A stretch of 64,000 bases of DNA from Candidatus Argoarchaeum ethanivorans (GCA_004193545.1 RPGO01000035.1:28955-92954); one strand, 5' to 3'; counted from the first letter of the stretch, positions 8,170-17,219 are shown. The notes: generated from the letters alone by a model not told the origin. Numbers and translations are program-made.

Positions 8170-9654
8170 ATGAAAAGCGGAAAAGTTAAGGGAAAAAACA
8201 TAAAAGTTCGTAGACATATCTTCGCAATCGTGGGCATTGCTTTGCTTGTCACCCTAATTATGCCTGCCACCGTTCTTGCGGATATTGAAGAACACCCATA
8301 TTTGGTGAAGACATTCATTGACGAAGAGGGACGGAAGATAGCTGAAATCATTGTTCCAGGACTGCCCCCAGAAAAAAGAATATCAGAGGCAGTCGTCTCC
8401 GACATCGAAATTAGGCAAGCGGACGCTACTCTTTCCGATGTACCTGCTTTTGACTGGTGCTATGGGTGTTCCGCAACCTCTGCGGCGATGATGTTTGGCT
8501 ATTATGATAGAACTGGCTATTCGAACATGTACGCAGGTCCCGCCAATGGTGGAGTGTGCCCCTTGACCAATTCAGTCTGGGGTGTTGAGGAGTGTCCGCT
8601 CAGCGCAACGCATCAGGGCTATGATGGACTTGCAGTGAAAGGGCATGTGGATGACTACTGGTCCTTCTTTGGTAGTAATATTGACCCCTACTGCAACTAT
8701 GTACCGCCATGGTCGGAGCACATGTACGCGGACTGCACCGCTGACTACATGGGAACCAACCAGCATTATAACTGGCAAAACAGCGATGGTGGCACTACCT
8801 TTTGCTATTATGTAAGTGGCGCTCCTCTCTATGATTACTCCGAATGTGAACCGGGTAAGCGAGATGGCTGTCACGGCATTAGACTGTTTGTTGAGTCACG
8901 CGGCTATAACGTGCACCACGACGGAAGTAACCACCAAAACTACAACCAGTGTATAGACCCATATGTTGCAGGGGGATTTACTTTTGATGATTTCAAAGCT
9001 GAGATCGACGCCGGGCGTCCGGTGATCATTCATGTCGATGGGCATTCGATGCTCGGTTATGGATACGATGACCCTATCACAATCCATATACACGATACAT
9101 GGGGCCATAGTAGCCATTCGATGACGTGGGGTGGGTATTATGACGGTAGGCAACACTACGGGGTCACGGTCATCCAGCTACAATCGCTGCCAGTAATAAC
9201 CTCCTGCGATCCCTCCAGTACTGAGACGAGCCAATTCACCCCCAGCCAAAGCGTCTATGTCAAGGGCAGCGGGCTTGAACCAAATACAGATTACAATATC
9301 TGGATTCAGAATGACCCGGTAGCTGAAGGGAAAACGCTGGCAATCGGAGAAGACCCCTCTGGAGCGCAAGAAGCAGTAACTACTGGCCCAGGCAATGGCA
9401 ATCCATCGGGTGGCTTTCCTGCCACGGAGATTTGGCCCATCCCTCAGAGCGAACCGGTCACTCACCACCCATACGACATTGTAGTGGATAAAGTGGGAGG
9501 TGGCGAAGGCACGTACAACTCTAACGATGATGGTATAGATTCCGTCGCCGTGGTGGGCTTTGTAGCGCCGGTGCCGGAGCTTCCAACGATAATACTATTC
9601 TCGATGGGATTGGTCGTGCTTGTGGGGTATGTTGTGTTGAGAAGGAGAAAATGA
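8170..9654 (+). CDS. Secreted C39-like cysteine peptidase with PEF-CTERM-like tail
   Basis: A 494-residue exported protein. The signal peptide ends near 37 (TVLA). A papain-like C39-type domain follows with the Cys motif WCYGCSATSAAMMFGYYDR (C97 and C100, C100 the likelier nucleophile), the His motif HVDGHSMLGYGYD and the Asp-containing HIHDTWG. A beta-sandwich-like segment (about 340-455) comes before VPELPTIILFSMGLVVL and RRRK, the archaeosortase-type sorting signal. Peptidase activity is inferred from these motifs. It may process other surface proteins, but that is not shown. The upstream module is shared with the next gene. Confidence 0.8.
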   Translation: MKSGKVKGKNIKVRRHIFAIVGIALLVTLIMPATVLADIEEHPYLVKTFIDEEGRKIAEIIVPGLPPEKRISEAVVSDIEIRQADATLSDVPAFDWCYGCSATSAAMMFGYYDRTGYSNMYAGPANGGVCPLTNSVWGVEECPLSATHQGYDGLAVKGHVDDYWSFFGSNIDPYCNYVPPWSEHMYADCTADYMGTNQHYNWQNSDGGTTFCYYVSGAPLYDYSECEPGKRDGCHGIRLFVESRGYNVHHDGSNHQNYNQCIDPYVAGGFTFDDFKAEIDAGRPVIIHVDGHSMLGYGYDDPITIHIHDTWGHSSHSMTWGGYYDGRQHYGVTVIQLQSLPVITSCDPSSTETSQFTPSQSVYVKGSGLEPNTDYNIWIQNDPVAEGKTLAIGEDPSGAQEAVTTGPGNGNPSGGFPATEIWPIPQSEPVTHHPYDIVVDKVGGGEGTYNSNDDGIDSVAVVGFVAPVPELPTIILFSMGLVVLVGYVVLRRRK

Positions 9655-9687
9655 TTGGAAAAGGTCTGACCAAAAATAATCGGAAAA

Positions 9688-9740
9688 GGAAAAACGAAAA
9701 TCTTTTATATACCTATGTTTATATTCATTGACAGAAATAA
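9688..9740 (+). promoter_or_regulatory. Shared promoter/leader module (copy 2)
   Basis: GGAAAAACGAAAA, then TTTATATA (9704-9711), then CCTATGTTTA and TTGACAGAAATAAA repeat the layout upstream of the C39-like gene with only a few changes. It directly follows the duplicated sorting-tail cassette. The segment therefore joins the end of one gene and the promoter of the next. Confidence 0.6.
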
Positions 9741-9764
9741 AAACAAAATGAAGTGAAAAAAAAT

Positions 9765-11339
9765 ATGAGAGTAAAAGAAAGTAAGCAAAAACGTAACCTA
9801 AAGATGTTTTTAGCCCTTTTAGTTGCGGCAATACTTCTCGCTTCAATCGTTCCGACTGTAAGCGCGTCCGAATGGTGGGATTCATGCTGGAGTCATCTGA
9901 AAGCAATAACTGTAACCGAGAACACAGGTTCAACCCTGACTAACTATCAGGTTGAACTGACGGTAACTTATGACTCTGATATGAAAAACAATTTCGATGA
10001 CCTGCGGTTCACCAATGCAAACGGGACTGAACTTGACTACTGGATTGAATCCAAGACAGACGGCGACTCGGCTGCTGTTTGGGTCGAGGTCGATTCTCTG
10101 ACTGCTTCCAGCGACACCACTATTTATATGTATTATGGAAATTCTGAGGCGAGCAGTGAGTGTAACGGGAGCGCTGTGTTTGAGTTCTTCGATGATTTTG
10201 ATGCTGGGCTTGGGAAGTGGAACAATTTTGGCACTCCTACTCCAGTGACCTTCGAGAGCATAGAGTTCCACGACGGCTGGGGCTACTCCACGAAGGGCGA
10301 TAGTTGGTATAGGTCAGGCAGTTATTCAAAAGCATTGTTGGATGTTACCAGTGGAACAACAGTAGATTTCAGGGTCAAACAAGGGACTGGACATGCCTCC
10401 TGGGATAGGTTTAATGATATCGGCATTGGCAGTCTACAATACGGATATACCGAGAGCAGTCATCCGGAGTATTTCACTATTGCTTTAAGGGATGGTTCTC
10501 TGAACGATATTACCTATCAGGCTTACAACGGTAAAACCTATACTAAAGAGGGTACAGACGATCATCAATTTCATAGATATTCTATGAAGTACAATAGCTC
10601 CAACGATCAAATAGCCTACTACAGAGATGAACAACTCAACACCACTTTGACGGCAGATTCCAGACCCTACGATACATTACCTTTTCTATTGGCTGGTCGT
10701 GATTACGGGAGCACTGGTACTACAAATTATTTGGATTGGGTTTTAGTCCGTAAATACGCGGACCTTGAGCCAGGTGCTATTTTTGGGAATGAAGAGGATA
10801 ATCCTTCACAGGGCTGGTATTTGAGCAGCACCGATAGTGGTCTTAATAAGGGGATGTACAAAGGAAGTCAGAGTGGGGCGGCGGATTCTGTCTTTGTAGA
10901 GGGGTTTGAGGAAGTTGTCTGGATTGCAGATGAACCAGCAAGCGCAGATGTTGGCTTTCCCGCGGGAGACTGGACCGGACATTTGAGGAAAACAGGCGAT
11001 GGAGACGAGTTTGAGGTTGAAATCGGCGTATGGGATGGAATTGGCTTTGACTCATGAGGGTATTATGACGAAGGTAATTTTGGAGCTGGTAACGATGCGG
11101 ATTTTACGATAAGTGCTGATTCATTTACCGTATTGGCAGACGAATGGCTGGCTTTTCGTGTAACGAACTGGGACTTGGATGAATATGATTTCTACATTGT
11201 TACTGCTGACGGTCCGAGTTATGTCTCATCTCCACCAACCGACCCCAGCTACCCCGTTCCGGAACTCCCGACCGTCCTGCTCTTTGCGGTCGGGCTGCTC
11301 ATGCTTGCAGGATACGTGTGGATCCGACGGAAGACGTGA
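9765..11339 (+). CDS. Secreted DUF2341 protein with sorting tail, interrupted by one in-frame UGA
   Basis: Signal peptide (to about residue 35, VSAS), then a DUF2341 domain (WWDSCWSHLKAITV ... YMYYGNSEA), a LamG/concanavalin-like central part and a C-terminal PVPELPTVLLFAVGLLMLAG-WIRRKT sorting signal. A single TGA at 11055-11057 (context GIGFDS-stop-GYYDEG) splits the frame, yet the frame continues uninterrupted for another 93 codons to the tail. Without it the product is about 524 residues. A TGG-to-TGA change, a sequencing error or UGA readthrough are the options. I favour the first two. A GTG four codons upstream of the ATG is an alternative start. Confidence 0.75.
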
Positions 11340-11516
11340 ATGGGGCTGCCACGGGGCAATTCTCCCGCTATCTTTTTTTACTGACCGTTTGGAAGCCGCA
11401 TCGTTCATGGATATTAAGGAACAGCGCCAGGCGGTGCGAAATGTCTGGAATCCGTATCTAAAATATGGGAAAACATAAAATCTTTATGCTGTCAGTCAAC
11501 GAACAACAGGAATAAA

Positions 11517-11930
11517 GTCGTCGAGTGAGGGGTATAAGCCCCCTGCTGTTTCGCACTAAGCCATTATAGGCTTTCGTCATGCTTTAACGGCGTTCAGCTA
11601 AGCGCCATACTTCCAAAGGCTATATGTCCAAAAAACATATGATATAGCCTTTATTCTGGCTTGCACACACGAGTATTCACGCGTTCCATCCGAACACTGC
11701 ACGACCTCAGCTTCACAGCATCATCGCTTTTGTGCGTGTAGTGCTTACAAGGTAAGCAGGACACCAGGCAAATCTACTATACAGGAAACTTACCTGAGGT
11801 CGGTATCGTTTCTGTGCCATTGACATGGTTCTCACCATTACACCCTTACAGGCTTTCGTGTTTTTGGAATGTGGGGGGACTTTCCTCAGCAACATTTGTT
11901 ACCGGCAGCCGCTCAGCCTCTCTCAACAAC
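11517..11930 (-). ncRNA. rnpB: RNase P RNA
   Basis: Reading the minus strand, the universal core GAGGAAAGTCCCCCC appears close to the 5' end, followed by ACAGAAACGATACC and, near the 3' end, GGGGGCTTATACCCC. The 5' GTTGTTGAG (11922-11930) and 3' CTCGACGAC (11517-11525) pair over nine positions with G-U wobbles, forming helix P1 and setting both ends. At about 414 nt it is long for an archaeal RNase P RNA. An AT-rich extra stem (CTATATCATATG...CATATAGCC) accounts for part of the excess. It is encoded upstream of srp19 on the same strand. Confidence 0.93.
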
Positions 11931-11986
11931 AATCCTACTGTGATTAAATCCATATAAAAACCTGGTGGTCGAGTTTGGAACGAATG

Positions 11987-12274
11987 TCAGGATCTGTTTT
12001 TCTTGATGATTTTTCCTATCTGTTGAATAATCCTTGATTTGGGTGCTTTTCTGTCGATGAGCACCCGTCCCGACACATTCCACCATGATTTTGGGTATGC
12101 TTTACCAGCCTCTACAACAGGGTTAAGCCCCAGTTCTGAAGCTGCTATTTGTATTTCCTTCAGTGCTGGCTCTTTTACTGAATGTTTTTTTGGTGCTAAT
12201 CGTCCTTCTCCTCGAGATTTCGTAGTGTCAAGGTACACAGGCCATATTACAAGTTTATCTCTTTTACGCAGCAT
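11987..12274 (-). CDS. srp19: Signal recognition particle protein SRP19
   Basis: A 95-residue RNA-binding protein that helps assemble archaeal SRP by clamping the 7S RNA tips. The sequence LVIWPVYLDTTKSRGEGRLAP is the hallmark N-terminal strand and loop, followed by KEIQIAASELGLNPVVEAGKAYPKSWWNVSGRVLI, the family core. Length is normal. It sits between rnpB and cca on the same strand, so three RNA-related functions are clustered. Confidence 0.95.
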   Translation of the reverse strand: MLRKRDKLVIWPVYLDTTKSRGEGRLAPKKHSVKEPALKEIQIAASELGLNPVVEAGKAYPKSWWNVSGRVLIDRKAPKSRIIQQIGKIIKKNRS

Positions 12275-12300
12275 AGTACCATATATTATTGTTTCATTGG

Positions 12301-13659
12301 TTAAGAATCTTGTTTATGGGTTAGTAAGTGATAGAGGAATGTTCTGAACTCCGGATGCTCTATTGCGAATAGTTCGTGGTCTGAAAGGGTTGAAAATCCA
12401 TCCTGTTTGATTATTTGTGTTATGTGTTTTCCAAGTCCGCATGTTAGTAGTTCTGATTGGAATAGTGAGGTTGGTGTCGTGTAGACTCTCTGTATGTTTA
12501 GAGTATATTTACCGTCTTTGATGTATATATACGATAGATTGCCTGACTTTTTATGGTATTTCGCTTTGAATTTTTCAGCATTGTCTTTTAACCATACTGG
12601 TGGTCCAATGTGTTTTTTGACCATTGGAAGCTTCGTTTCAAACAGTTCAAAGATAAGATAAATATCTGCATTTAACACGATGTAGTTGCTGTTTATAATT
12701 CGAAAATCATGCCTTGTTAATAGTTTTTCTACTGCATTTCGCATTTTTTCAAGCTGCGGATACAATGTGTCCTCCACTATGCAGGGCTTATGAAATGTAA
12801 TACCTATTAACTCGGTGCCTCTTCTGTGAAACAGTTGTTCTATCTCCTCCTGATACACGAGCTTGCGTGCTGGTTTAGAGAAATATTCTGTGCACGGGTT
12901 TTTCAGGAAATTTCGAGCAATGTCAATGAAACGACACATGTTATCAAGGCTGAGTGCTGCTGCCACGTTTCGTTTAGGATCGGTTGGGTCAATCACCACA
13001 AGTGGATCACCATGCTTATGTGTTGCATGTTTTTTTATATCGATTGTTGTGCAGGGTTTCCATCTCAAGGAGGCTTTGAGTAATGCTTCAAACGAGCCGT
13101 AGTGTATGATCAGCAGTTCTGTCAGGTAGCCAGAAAAGCCATGTGTTCTCAGTTCTGAGCCATAGATTCCTGCTGCTTTAAGGAATTGTTTTGCAAGGCG
13201 CACATCCTTCTCACACGTTTTTATATATTTTTTTACAAAGTTGTTGTGGTGGGGAGTTCTATCCACTGCCGATTTGATGTTTTTTGTGTCTTTGATGTTA
13301 AAGCACGGCACAACGTCTATCTTGTAACTATTCATCATTCCATGCAGATATGGGTGCTCTGCATATCGCTCTTCTATTTTATCTGCATCGAAGAGTACTT
13401 TTCTTGCAATGTCAAGACCTGTTGTTTCAAGAGTTTTGCGATTCGCAGTTTCTGGAAACAGGATAAACAGATCGATGTCGTGTTCACCTGAAATCCATGT
13501 GTCTCTTGCTGCAGAACCGACAAGAACACCTTTGACCTGAAACTGTTTTGCAAAGCTGTTGATGCGTTCTAACAGCAAGTCGGCGATTATTTTTAGCTCT
13601 CTCCGCTCTTTCTCAATAGGCGTTATGCCCGGGAGTATTCTTTTGAAGATTTCCTGCAT
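12301..13659 (-). CDS. cca: Archaeal (class I) CCA-adding enzyme
   Basis: This tRNA nucleotidyltransferase adds or repairs the 3' CCA end. The 452 residues open with the class I nucleotidyltransferase motif LVGSAARDTWISGEHDIDLF, giving the two catalytic aspartates. A third carboxylate (KIDVVPCF) and the central and tail domains of the archaeal enzyme follow. In many archaea thpR is adjacent to cca. Here a four-gene HEPN cassette (13850-16092) stands between them, which suggests insertion. Confidence 0.95.
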   Translation of the reverse strand: MQEIFKRILPGITPIEKERRELKIIADLLLERINSFAKQFQVKGVLVGSAARDTWISGEHDIDLFILFPETANRKTLETTGLDIARKVLFDADKIEERYAEHPYLHGMMNSYKIDVVPCFNIKDTKNIKSAVDRTPHHNNFVKKYIKTCEKDVRLAKQFLKAAGIYGSELRTHGFSGYLTELLIIHYGSFEALLKASLRWKPCTTIDIKKHATHKHGDPLVVIDPTDPKRNVAAALSLDNMCRFIDIARNFLKNPCTEYFSKPARKLVYQEEIEQLFHRRGTELIGITFHKPCIVEDTLYPQLEKMRNAVEKLLTRHDFRIINSNYIVLNADIYLIFELFETKLPMVKKHIGPPVWLKDNAEKFKAKYHKKSGNLSYIYIKDGKYTLNIQRVYTTPTSLFQSELLTCGLGKHITQIIKQDGFSTLSDHELFAIEHPEFRTFLYHLLTHKQDS

Positions 13660-13849
13660 CTGTTCCTGTTTGAATGTCCTGTTCTACAGTTGTTTCAAGC
13701 TTATTTTATAACCACAAGATTACACAAACCTGCAACATTTGGATAGCCCCGCCCTTCTCCATGCAATTACTGTCTTGCGGGTTTGTTAGCTGAGTAGGCG
13801 TTGCTTGGAAGCCTTTGTTCTGGATATAAAAGTTCATTTGGTTCCATAG

Positions 13850-14230
13850 TTATATTGTCTCCATTTGTCGTAATTTTTCTAAAGTCCTTTTAGATAAGTC
13901 AAGTGCAGTTTTTGCCCTCGAAACATTAATATCTGTATCATTTTCGTAATCAGCATCTTTTCTTTCCTTCCACAGGCGGCGTAAGTTCTTTCCTATCTTC
14001 TTCTCTACGTTACGTGGTGATCTTTGGTATTGCTCCCTTACAAATTTGTGAGTATCAACTCTTGGAATGGATGTGTTTTTAACAAAAAGGTGATTCCTTG
14101 CGATACAAAATATACCATAATAACAGCGGCTCATTGCCGAACGTAGATGAGCTTCTCGTAAATCTGCATTTTCCTGATAAGATATAAATTCGTCAGCCAA
14201 TTGGACATACAACTCCCAGTTAAAACTCAT
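13850..14230 (-). CDS. UPF0332-type HEPN domain protein
   Basis: A 126-residue, mostly helical protein with the SRCYYGIFCIARNHLF helix and the KERKDADYE motif (typically RNxADY) of the UPF0332 HEPN group. It lacks the canonical Rx4-6H ribonuclease motif, as most of that group do. Its start overlaps the stop of the next gene upstream by four bases (ATGA type), so it is translated as the last gene of a four-gene operon. HEPN proteins often work in toxin-antitoxin or defence modules. The function here is unknown. Confidence 0.7.
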   Translation of the reverse strand: MSFNWELYVQLADEFISYQENADLREAHLRSAMSRCYYGIFCIARNHLFVKNTSIPRVDTHKFVREQYQRSPRNVEKKIGKNLRRLWKERKDADYENDTDINVSRAKTALDLSKRTLEKLRQMETI

Positions 14231-14673
14231 GTTGGTCTCACCATTATTTCAAGTATATTACCAATATCATCATCTACATCAAGCCACCACTCCTCATCGA
14301 ATCTATCTAAAAGATTCAAGGACTCTTCAGGTGATGAGTTGGTTTTTATGATAATGAAAAGCCCTTCAAAATCTTCCTCGTAGTCTCTGTTCAATTCCAA
14401 GTATAGAAAAACATTCTTACCAAAGATAGAGAAAATATGCCTTGGAGCTTCAAATAGAATGCCTAAGCACCAGGGATGGTTGTTGATGAATTGAATCACT
14501 TCTGTTTTACTATTTTCATCAGAAAAGGCATAGAATTGGGATAAGGCAGCAAATTCCTCCTTTTTTCCAAGAATTTTTATATATTTGATTGCTTGCTTAT
14601 AGATATTGAGAGAATAATCATAAGCGTTAAATGTTTGGAATCCCATAACAATTGGCAGGTATTCACTGCTCAT
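14227..14673 (-). CDS. Hypothetical protein of the HEPN cassette (148 aa)
   Basis: No family is recognised. The protein is acidic and likely alpha/beta, with an alpha-helical N-terminus (YDYSLNIYKQAIKYIKIL), aromatic strands (NVFLYLELNRDYEED) and a C-terminus rich in Asp/Glu/Trp (DEEWWLDVDDDIG). That strongly acidic tail could bind a basic partner, as antitoxins do, but this is inference. It is separated by one base from the HEPN ribonuclease gene upstream and overlaps the small HEPN gene downstream. Confidence 0.6.
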   Translation of the reverse strand: MSSEYLPIVMGFQTFNAYDYSLNIYKQAIKYIKILGKKEEFAALSQFYAFSDENSKTEVIQFINNHPWCLGILFEAPRHIFSIFGKNVFLYLELNRDYEEDFEGLFIIIKTNSSPEESLNLLDRFDEEWWLDVDDDIGNILEIMVRPT

Positions 14674-14674
14674 T

Positions 14675-15739
14675 TTAGCCTACTGCCTCCATTTCTCTGT
14701 GTAGTTTCTCCACAAATTCAATAAAATCATCTCTTGCCTGTTCAATAAGTTCCTTACTGGCAAAAATTGGTTCCTCTGGTGGGACTTTATCGAAGTTTAA
14801 CACAGTCATATCATATTTTGAATGAATAATTTCATGTCTCAGATCAATATATTTTTGAATACTTTTTAAAATTCCACCCTTCAAATTGGGAATTTCACCG
14901 AATTTTATTTCATAGGCTTTTTTATATGCCGTTTTACAATCTTCCCAATTTTGAAAATTTATTAAACCTTTCCCTTTTCTTACCTCGAGCATGCTCTCTA
15001 AAATGCTCTTCTCCATTGATTTTGCATAATTTTCTATTTCCTCTTTTACAGATCCCTTTCTGTCAAATTCCTTCATTAGACCTTCAATATTTGGTTTTCT
15101 CCCTTCTTTTTCCAGTTCCACAAATCTGGTTCTGGTGTAAACCTCAAACCCTGTCACCAGCATTATCAAACATTGTTGAACGAGCGTGGACTCAAAAAGG
15201 AAATCTTTCAACTTACACCCTTCAATTAAAATATTAACCTTGGTAACAGTAAAATCCCATATTTCCTTTGCAGATGGTTCAAGAACATCGCGACCAGCCT
15301 CTCTTACACGGTACCCCCCTACTTCTATATCCTCATCTCCTATTTGATATAGTGCACCATTTTTGCCTATCCTTATCTCTCCACCTCTTTGTTCTGCTTT
15401 ACTGGATTTTAAATTTAAGCCACCTTCTTCACCGACATAGAGATAATTTTCTTTTTCCGACCAGGTTAAAGCAATAAATAATCCCCTATCGGAATTAAAT
15501 TCTTTAATGTTCACCTTTGCCACGCGTATTCCCGTTTTTGTATTCCAGTGAGTAAAAACAAGATCGATGTTTTTATCCCGATGAAGTGCAAACCTTGAGT
15601 CCAAAACTTGAATATCAAAGAACAAAATATTCTCTAAAGAGGCATCCATCAAGTTACCCTTTGCTATCCTAAATTCTAAAGTTCCTTCTTTTTCCTCAAC
15701 TTTCTCAAAAGGTATATTCAATGGGTTATAACCTCTCAT
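14675..15739 (-). CDS. Large HEPN protein with beta-rich N-terminal domain
   Basis: 354 residues. The first 150 or so are beta-rich (LEFRIAKGNL, IDLVFTHWNT, LFIALTWSEKENYLYVGEEGG), resembling a lectin-like or ligand-sensing fold. The C-terminal half is helical and carries RHEIIH at 301-306, a clean Rx4H HEPN ribonuclease motif, after LVTGFEVYTRTRFVELE. This layout, a sensor-like domain fused to an RNase effector, is typical of defence and abortive-infection proteins. The start overlaps the upstream gene by four bases. It is the likely effector of the cassette. Confidence 0.7.
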   Translation of the reverse strand: MRGYNPLNIPFEKVEEKEGTLEFRIAKGNLMDASLENILFFDIQVLDSRFALHRDKNIDLVFTHWNTKTGIRVAKVNIKEFNSDRGLFIALTWSEKENYLYVGEEGGLNLKSSKAEQRGGEIRIGKNGALYQIGDEDIEVGGYRVREAGRDVLEPSAKEIWDFTVTKVNILIEGCKLKDFLFESTLVQQCLIMLVTGFEVYTRTRFVELEKEGRKPNIEGLMKEFDRKGSVKEEIENYAKSMEKSILESMLEVRKGKGLINFQNWEDCKTAYKKAYEIKFGEIPNLKGGILKSIQKYIDLRHEIIHSKYDMTVLNFDKVPPEEPIFASKELIEQARDDFIEFVEKLHREMEAVG

Positions 15740-16092
15740 CCAACCTTCCCTCCTAACATCTTATTCGTATCATTTTCGAACACATCCACCACCTTAACTG
15801 CTCTATCGCCTTTTCTGCCATGCAAATATCTGAAGCCGGTTAAAGACTGAGTTTGATAGAGTTTGAGCATAAAGGCAAGATATTCATTCCCTGGGGAGAG
15901 TAAAGCGGTATATCCACCTTTAATTCTGGGCTTGTTTACTATTTCCACTACCTGAAAAGGGGGGGTTGGCTTTTCTGTTGGCATCTTTTCACCCTTCTCG
16001 TATCTGTCATATTTTTCAGCCCGGATTAGTTCAGCATACTTTTTATTATCTGCCATATTCACCACACTTTTAACATATATACCGCCATTCAT
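15736..16092 (-). CDS. Hypothetical protein, first gene of the HEPN cassette (118 aa)
   Basis: No family is recognised. The protein is basic and lysine-rich at the N-terminus (KKYAELIRAEKYDRYEKGEK), followed by a strand-rich region (FQVVEIVNKPRIKGGYTAL) and a C-terminal GRKGDRAVKVVDVFEND. An internal ATG at 16056 (MADNKK) could be the true start. It may be the antitoxin or DNA-binding member, because it is promoter-proximal and small. TTTATTATTAAT about 30 bases upstream is a possible TATA box. Confidence 0.55.
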   Translation of the reverse strand: MNGGIYVKSVVNMADNKKYAELIRAEKYDRYEKGEKMPTEKPTPPFQVVEIVNKPRIKGGYTALLSPGNEYLAFMLKLYQTQSLTGFRYLHGRKGDRAVKVVDVFENDTNKMLGGKVG

Positions 16093-16190
16093 ATAACTTC
16101 TTCTTACCGAAATTAATAATAAACCAACACGTATTTTTGTCGCTTTTAGATAGTTTGTACGTGTTTAGAGTCTATACAAATACGATTTTT

Positions 16191-16730
16191 TTATTTAAGC
16201 AAAATCTCACACACGGTTTCGTAGATTGGCCCTTTTGCTGTGAGTGTGCTTTTTTTAACCTTCAATGAATTAACTGTGAAGCTGCCAAGTGTAATATCTG
16301 CAAGGCTGGATACCTTTTCTTTCAACTGCCTTTCTTTTTTGCTGTCTATTCTTTTTACTCGTGCAATGGTTGCATGGGCTGTAAAATCATTACTTGATGC
16401 AAAACCAAAACCAGATAAAACCTTATCCACTTCTCTTTGCAGTGCATCGAAATTTCCCTTTGCTCCAAGCCATATCACTTTTATGCGATCCGATTTTGGA
16501 AAAACCCCAACACCCCCAAGCTCTGCCTCAAAAGGTGGAAACGACACCTGCGATAGTGCCGTGCAAATCCTTGATACCCCGGACTCGTCAACCTCACCCA
16601 AAAATTTCATCGTTATGTGAACAAGCTCCGGTCTAACAAGTTTTATGTCAGGAAGATCGAAGTTTGATCCAACATCTTCAATAGATTCCGCAAACGAGGC
16701 AGGGAAATCAACAGCAATAAAAGTTCTCAT
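16191..16730 (-). CDS. thpR: RNA 2',3'-cyclic phosphodiesterase (2'-5' RNA ligase family)
   Basis: A 179-residue member of the 2H phosphoesterase superfamily. Both HxT motifs are present (HITMKFLGE and HATIARVK), with the N-terminal MRTFIAVDFP typical of ThpR. It is thought to act on 2',3'-cyclic phosphates in RNA/tRNA ends. Its ATG overlaps the stop of rpl11 by four bases. cca, its usual partner, lies on the other side of the HEPN cassette. Confidence 0.92.
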   Translation of the reverse strand: MRTFIAVDFPASFAESIEDVGSNFDLPDIKLVRPELVHITMKFLGEVDESGVSRICTALSQVSFPPFEAELGGVGVFPKSDRIKVIWLGAKGNFDALQREVDKVLSGFGFASSNDFTAHATIARVKRIDSKKERQLKEKVSSLADITLGSFTVNSLKVKKSTLTAKGPIYETVCEILLK

Positions 16731-17206
16731 TTATTTTCTAAGATGTGGTCGAATTTACCTTCATCAACGGCTTTTGATGCATCTTTTGTTGTCATGTTCT
16801 CAACAGTTATACCGAGTGTTGTGCAGCTCCCGATTACTTCTTTCACCCTGTTTTTGAGTGTATACGAGAGCATGTTTTCATGTTTTGCTCCTGCGACTTT
16901 AATAAGCTGTTCCATGTTTATGTTGCCAACAGTTTCGCTTCCTGCGTTGCCTGATCCTTTTTCAAGTTTAAGTTCTGTAAGCACCAGTGCCGATGTTGGC
17001 GGTGTTCCGACTTCGATAGTGAACTTTTTTTTGTCATCGACGATTATTTTGACCGGAACCTGTATCCCATTATAAGTACTGGTTATTTTATTTATTTCAT
17101 CAACTACTGCTTTTATGTTTATTCCCAAAGGACCAAGTGCCGGACCTAATGGCGGCCCAGGGGTTGCATGCCCTCCGGAAACAAGTAATTCCACAATGCT
17201 TGTCAT
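16727..17206 (-). CDS. rpl11: Large ribosomal subunit protein uL11
   Basis: A 159-residue ribosomal stalk-base protein. GGHATPGPPLGPALGPLGINI is the conserved N-terminus, and the C-terminal RNA-binding domain with KEVIGSCTTLGITVE is intact. It follows the spt5 gene by 13 bases, the normal archaeal order. An rpl1 gene would usually come next, but here thpR follows instead, so the common L11-L1-L10 cluster is broken after rpl11. Confidence 0.96.
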   Translation of the reverse strand: MTSIVELLVSGGHATPGPPLGPALGPLGINIKAVVDEINKITSTYNGIQVPVKIIVDDKKKFTIEVGTPPTSALVLTELKLEKGSGNAGSETVGNINMEQLIKVAGAKHENMLSYTLKNRVKEVIGSCTTLGITVENMTTKDASKAVDEGKFDHILENK

Positions 17207-17219
17207 ATTTTATCACCTT

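Noticed and set aside
11055..11057. Selenocysteine at the in-frame UGA
   Set aside because: Selenocysteine is restricted to a few archaeal groups, the protein is a secreted structural type, and no selenocysteine element or sec gene could be shown in the window.
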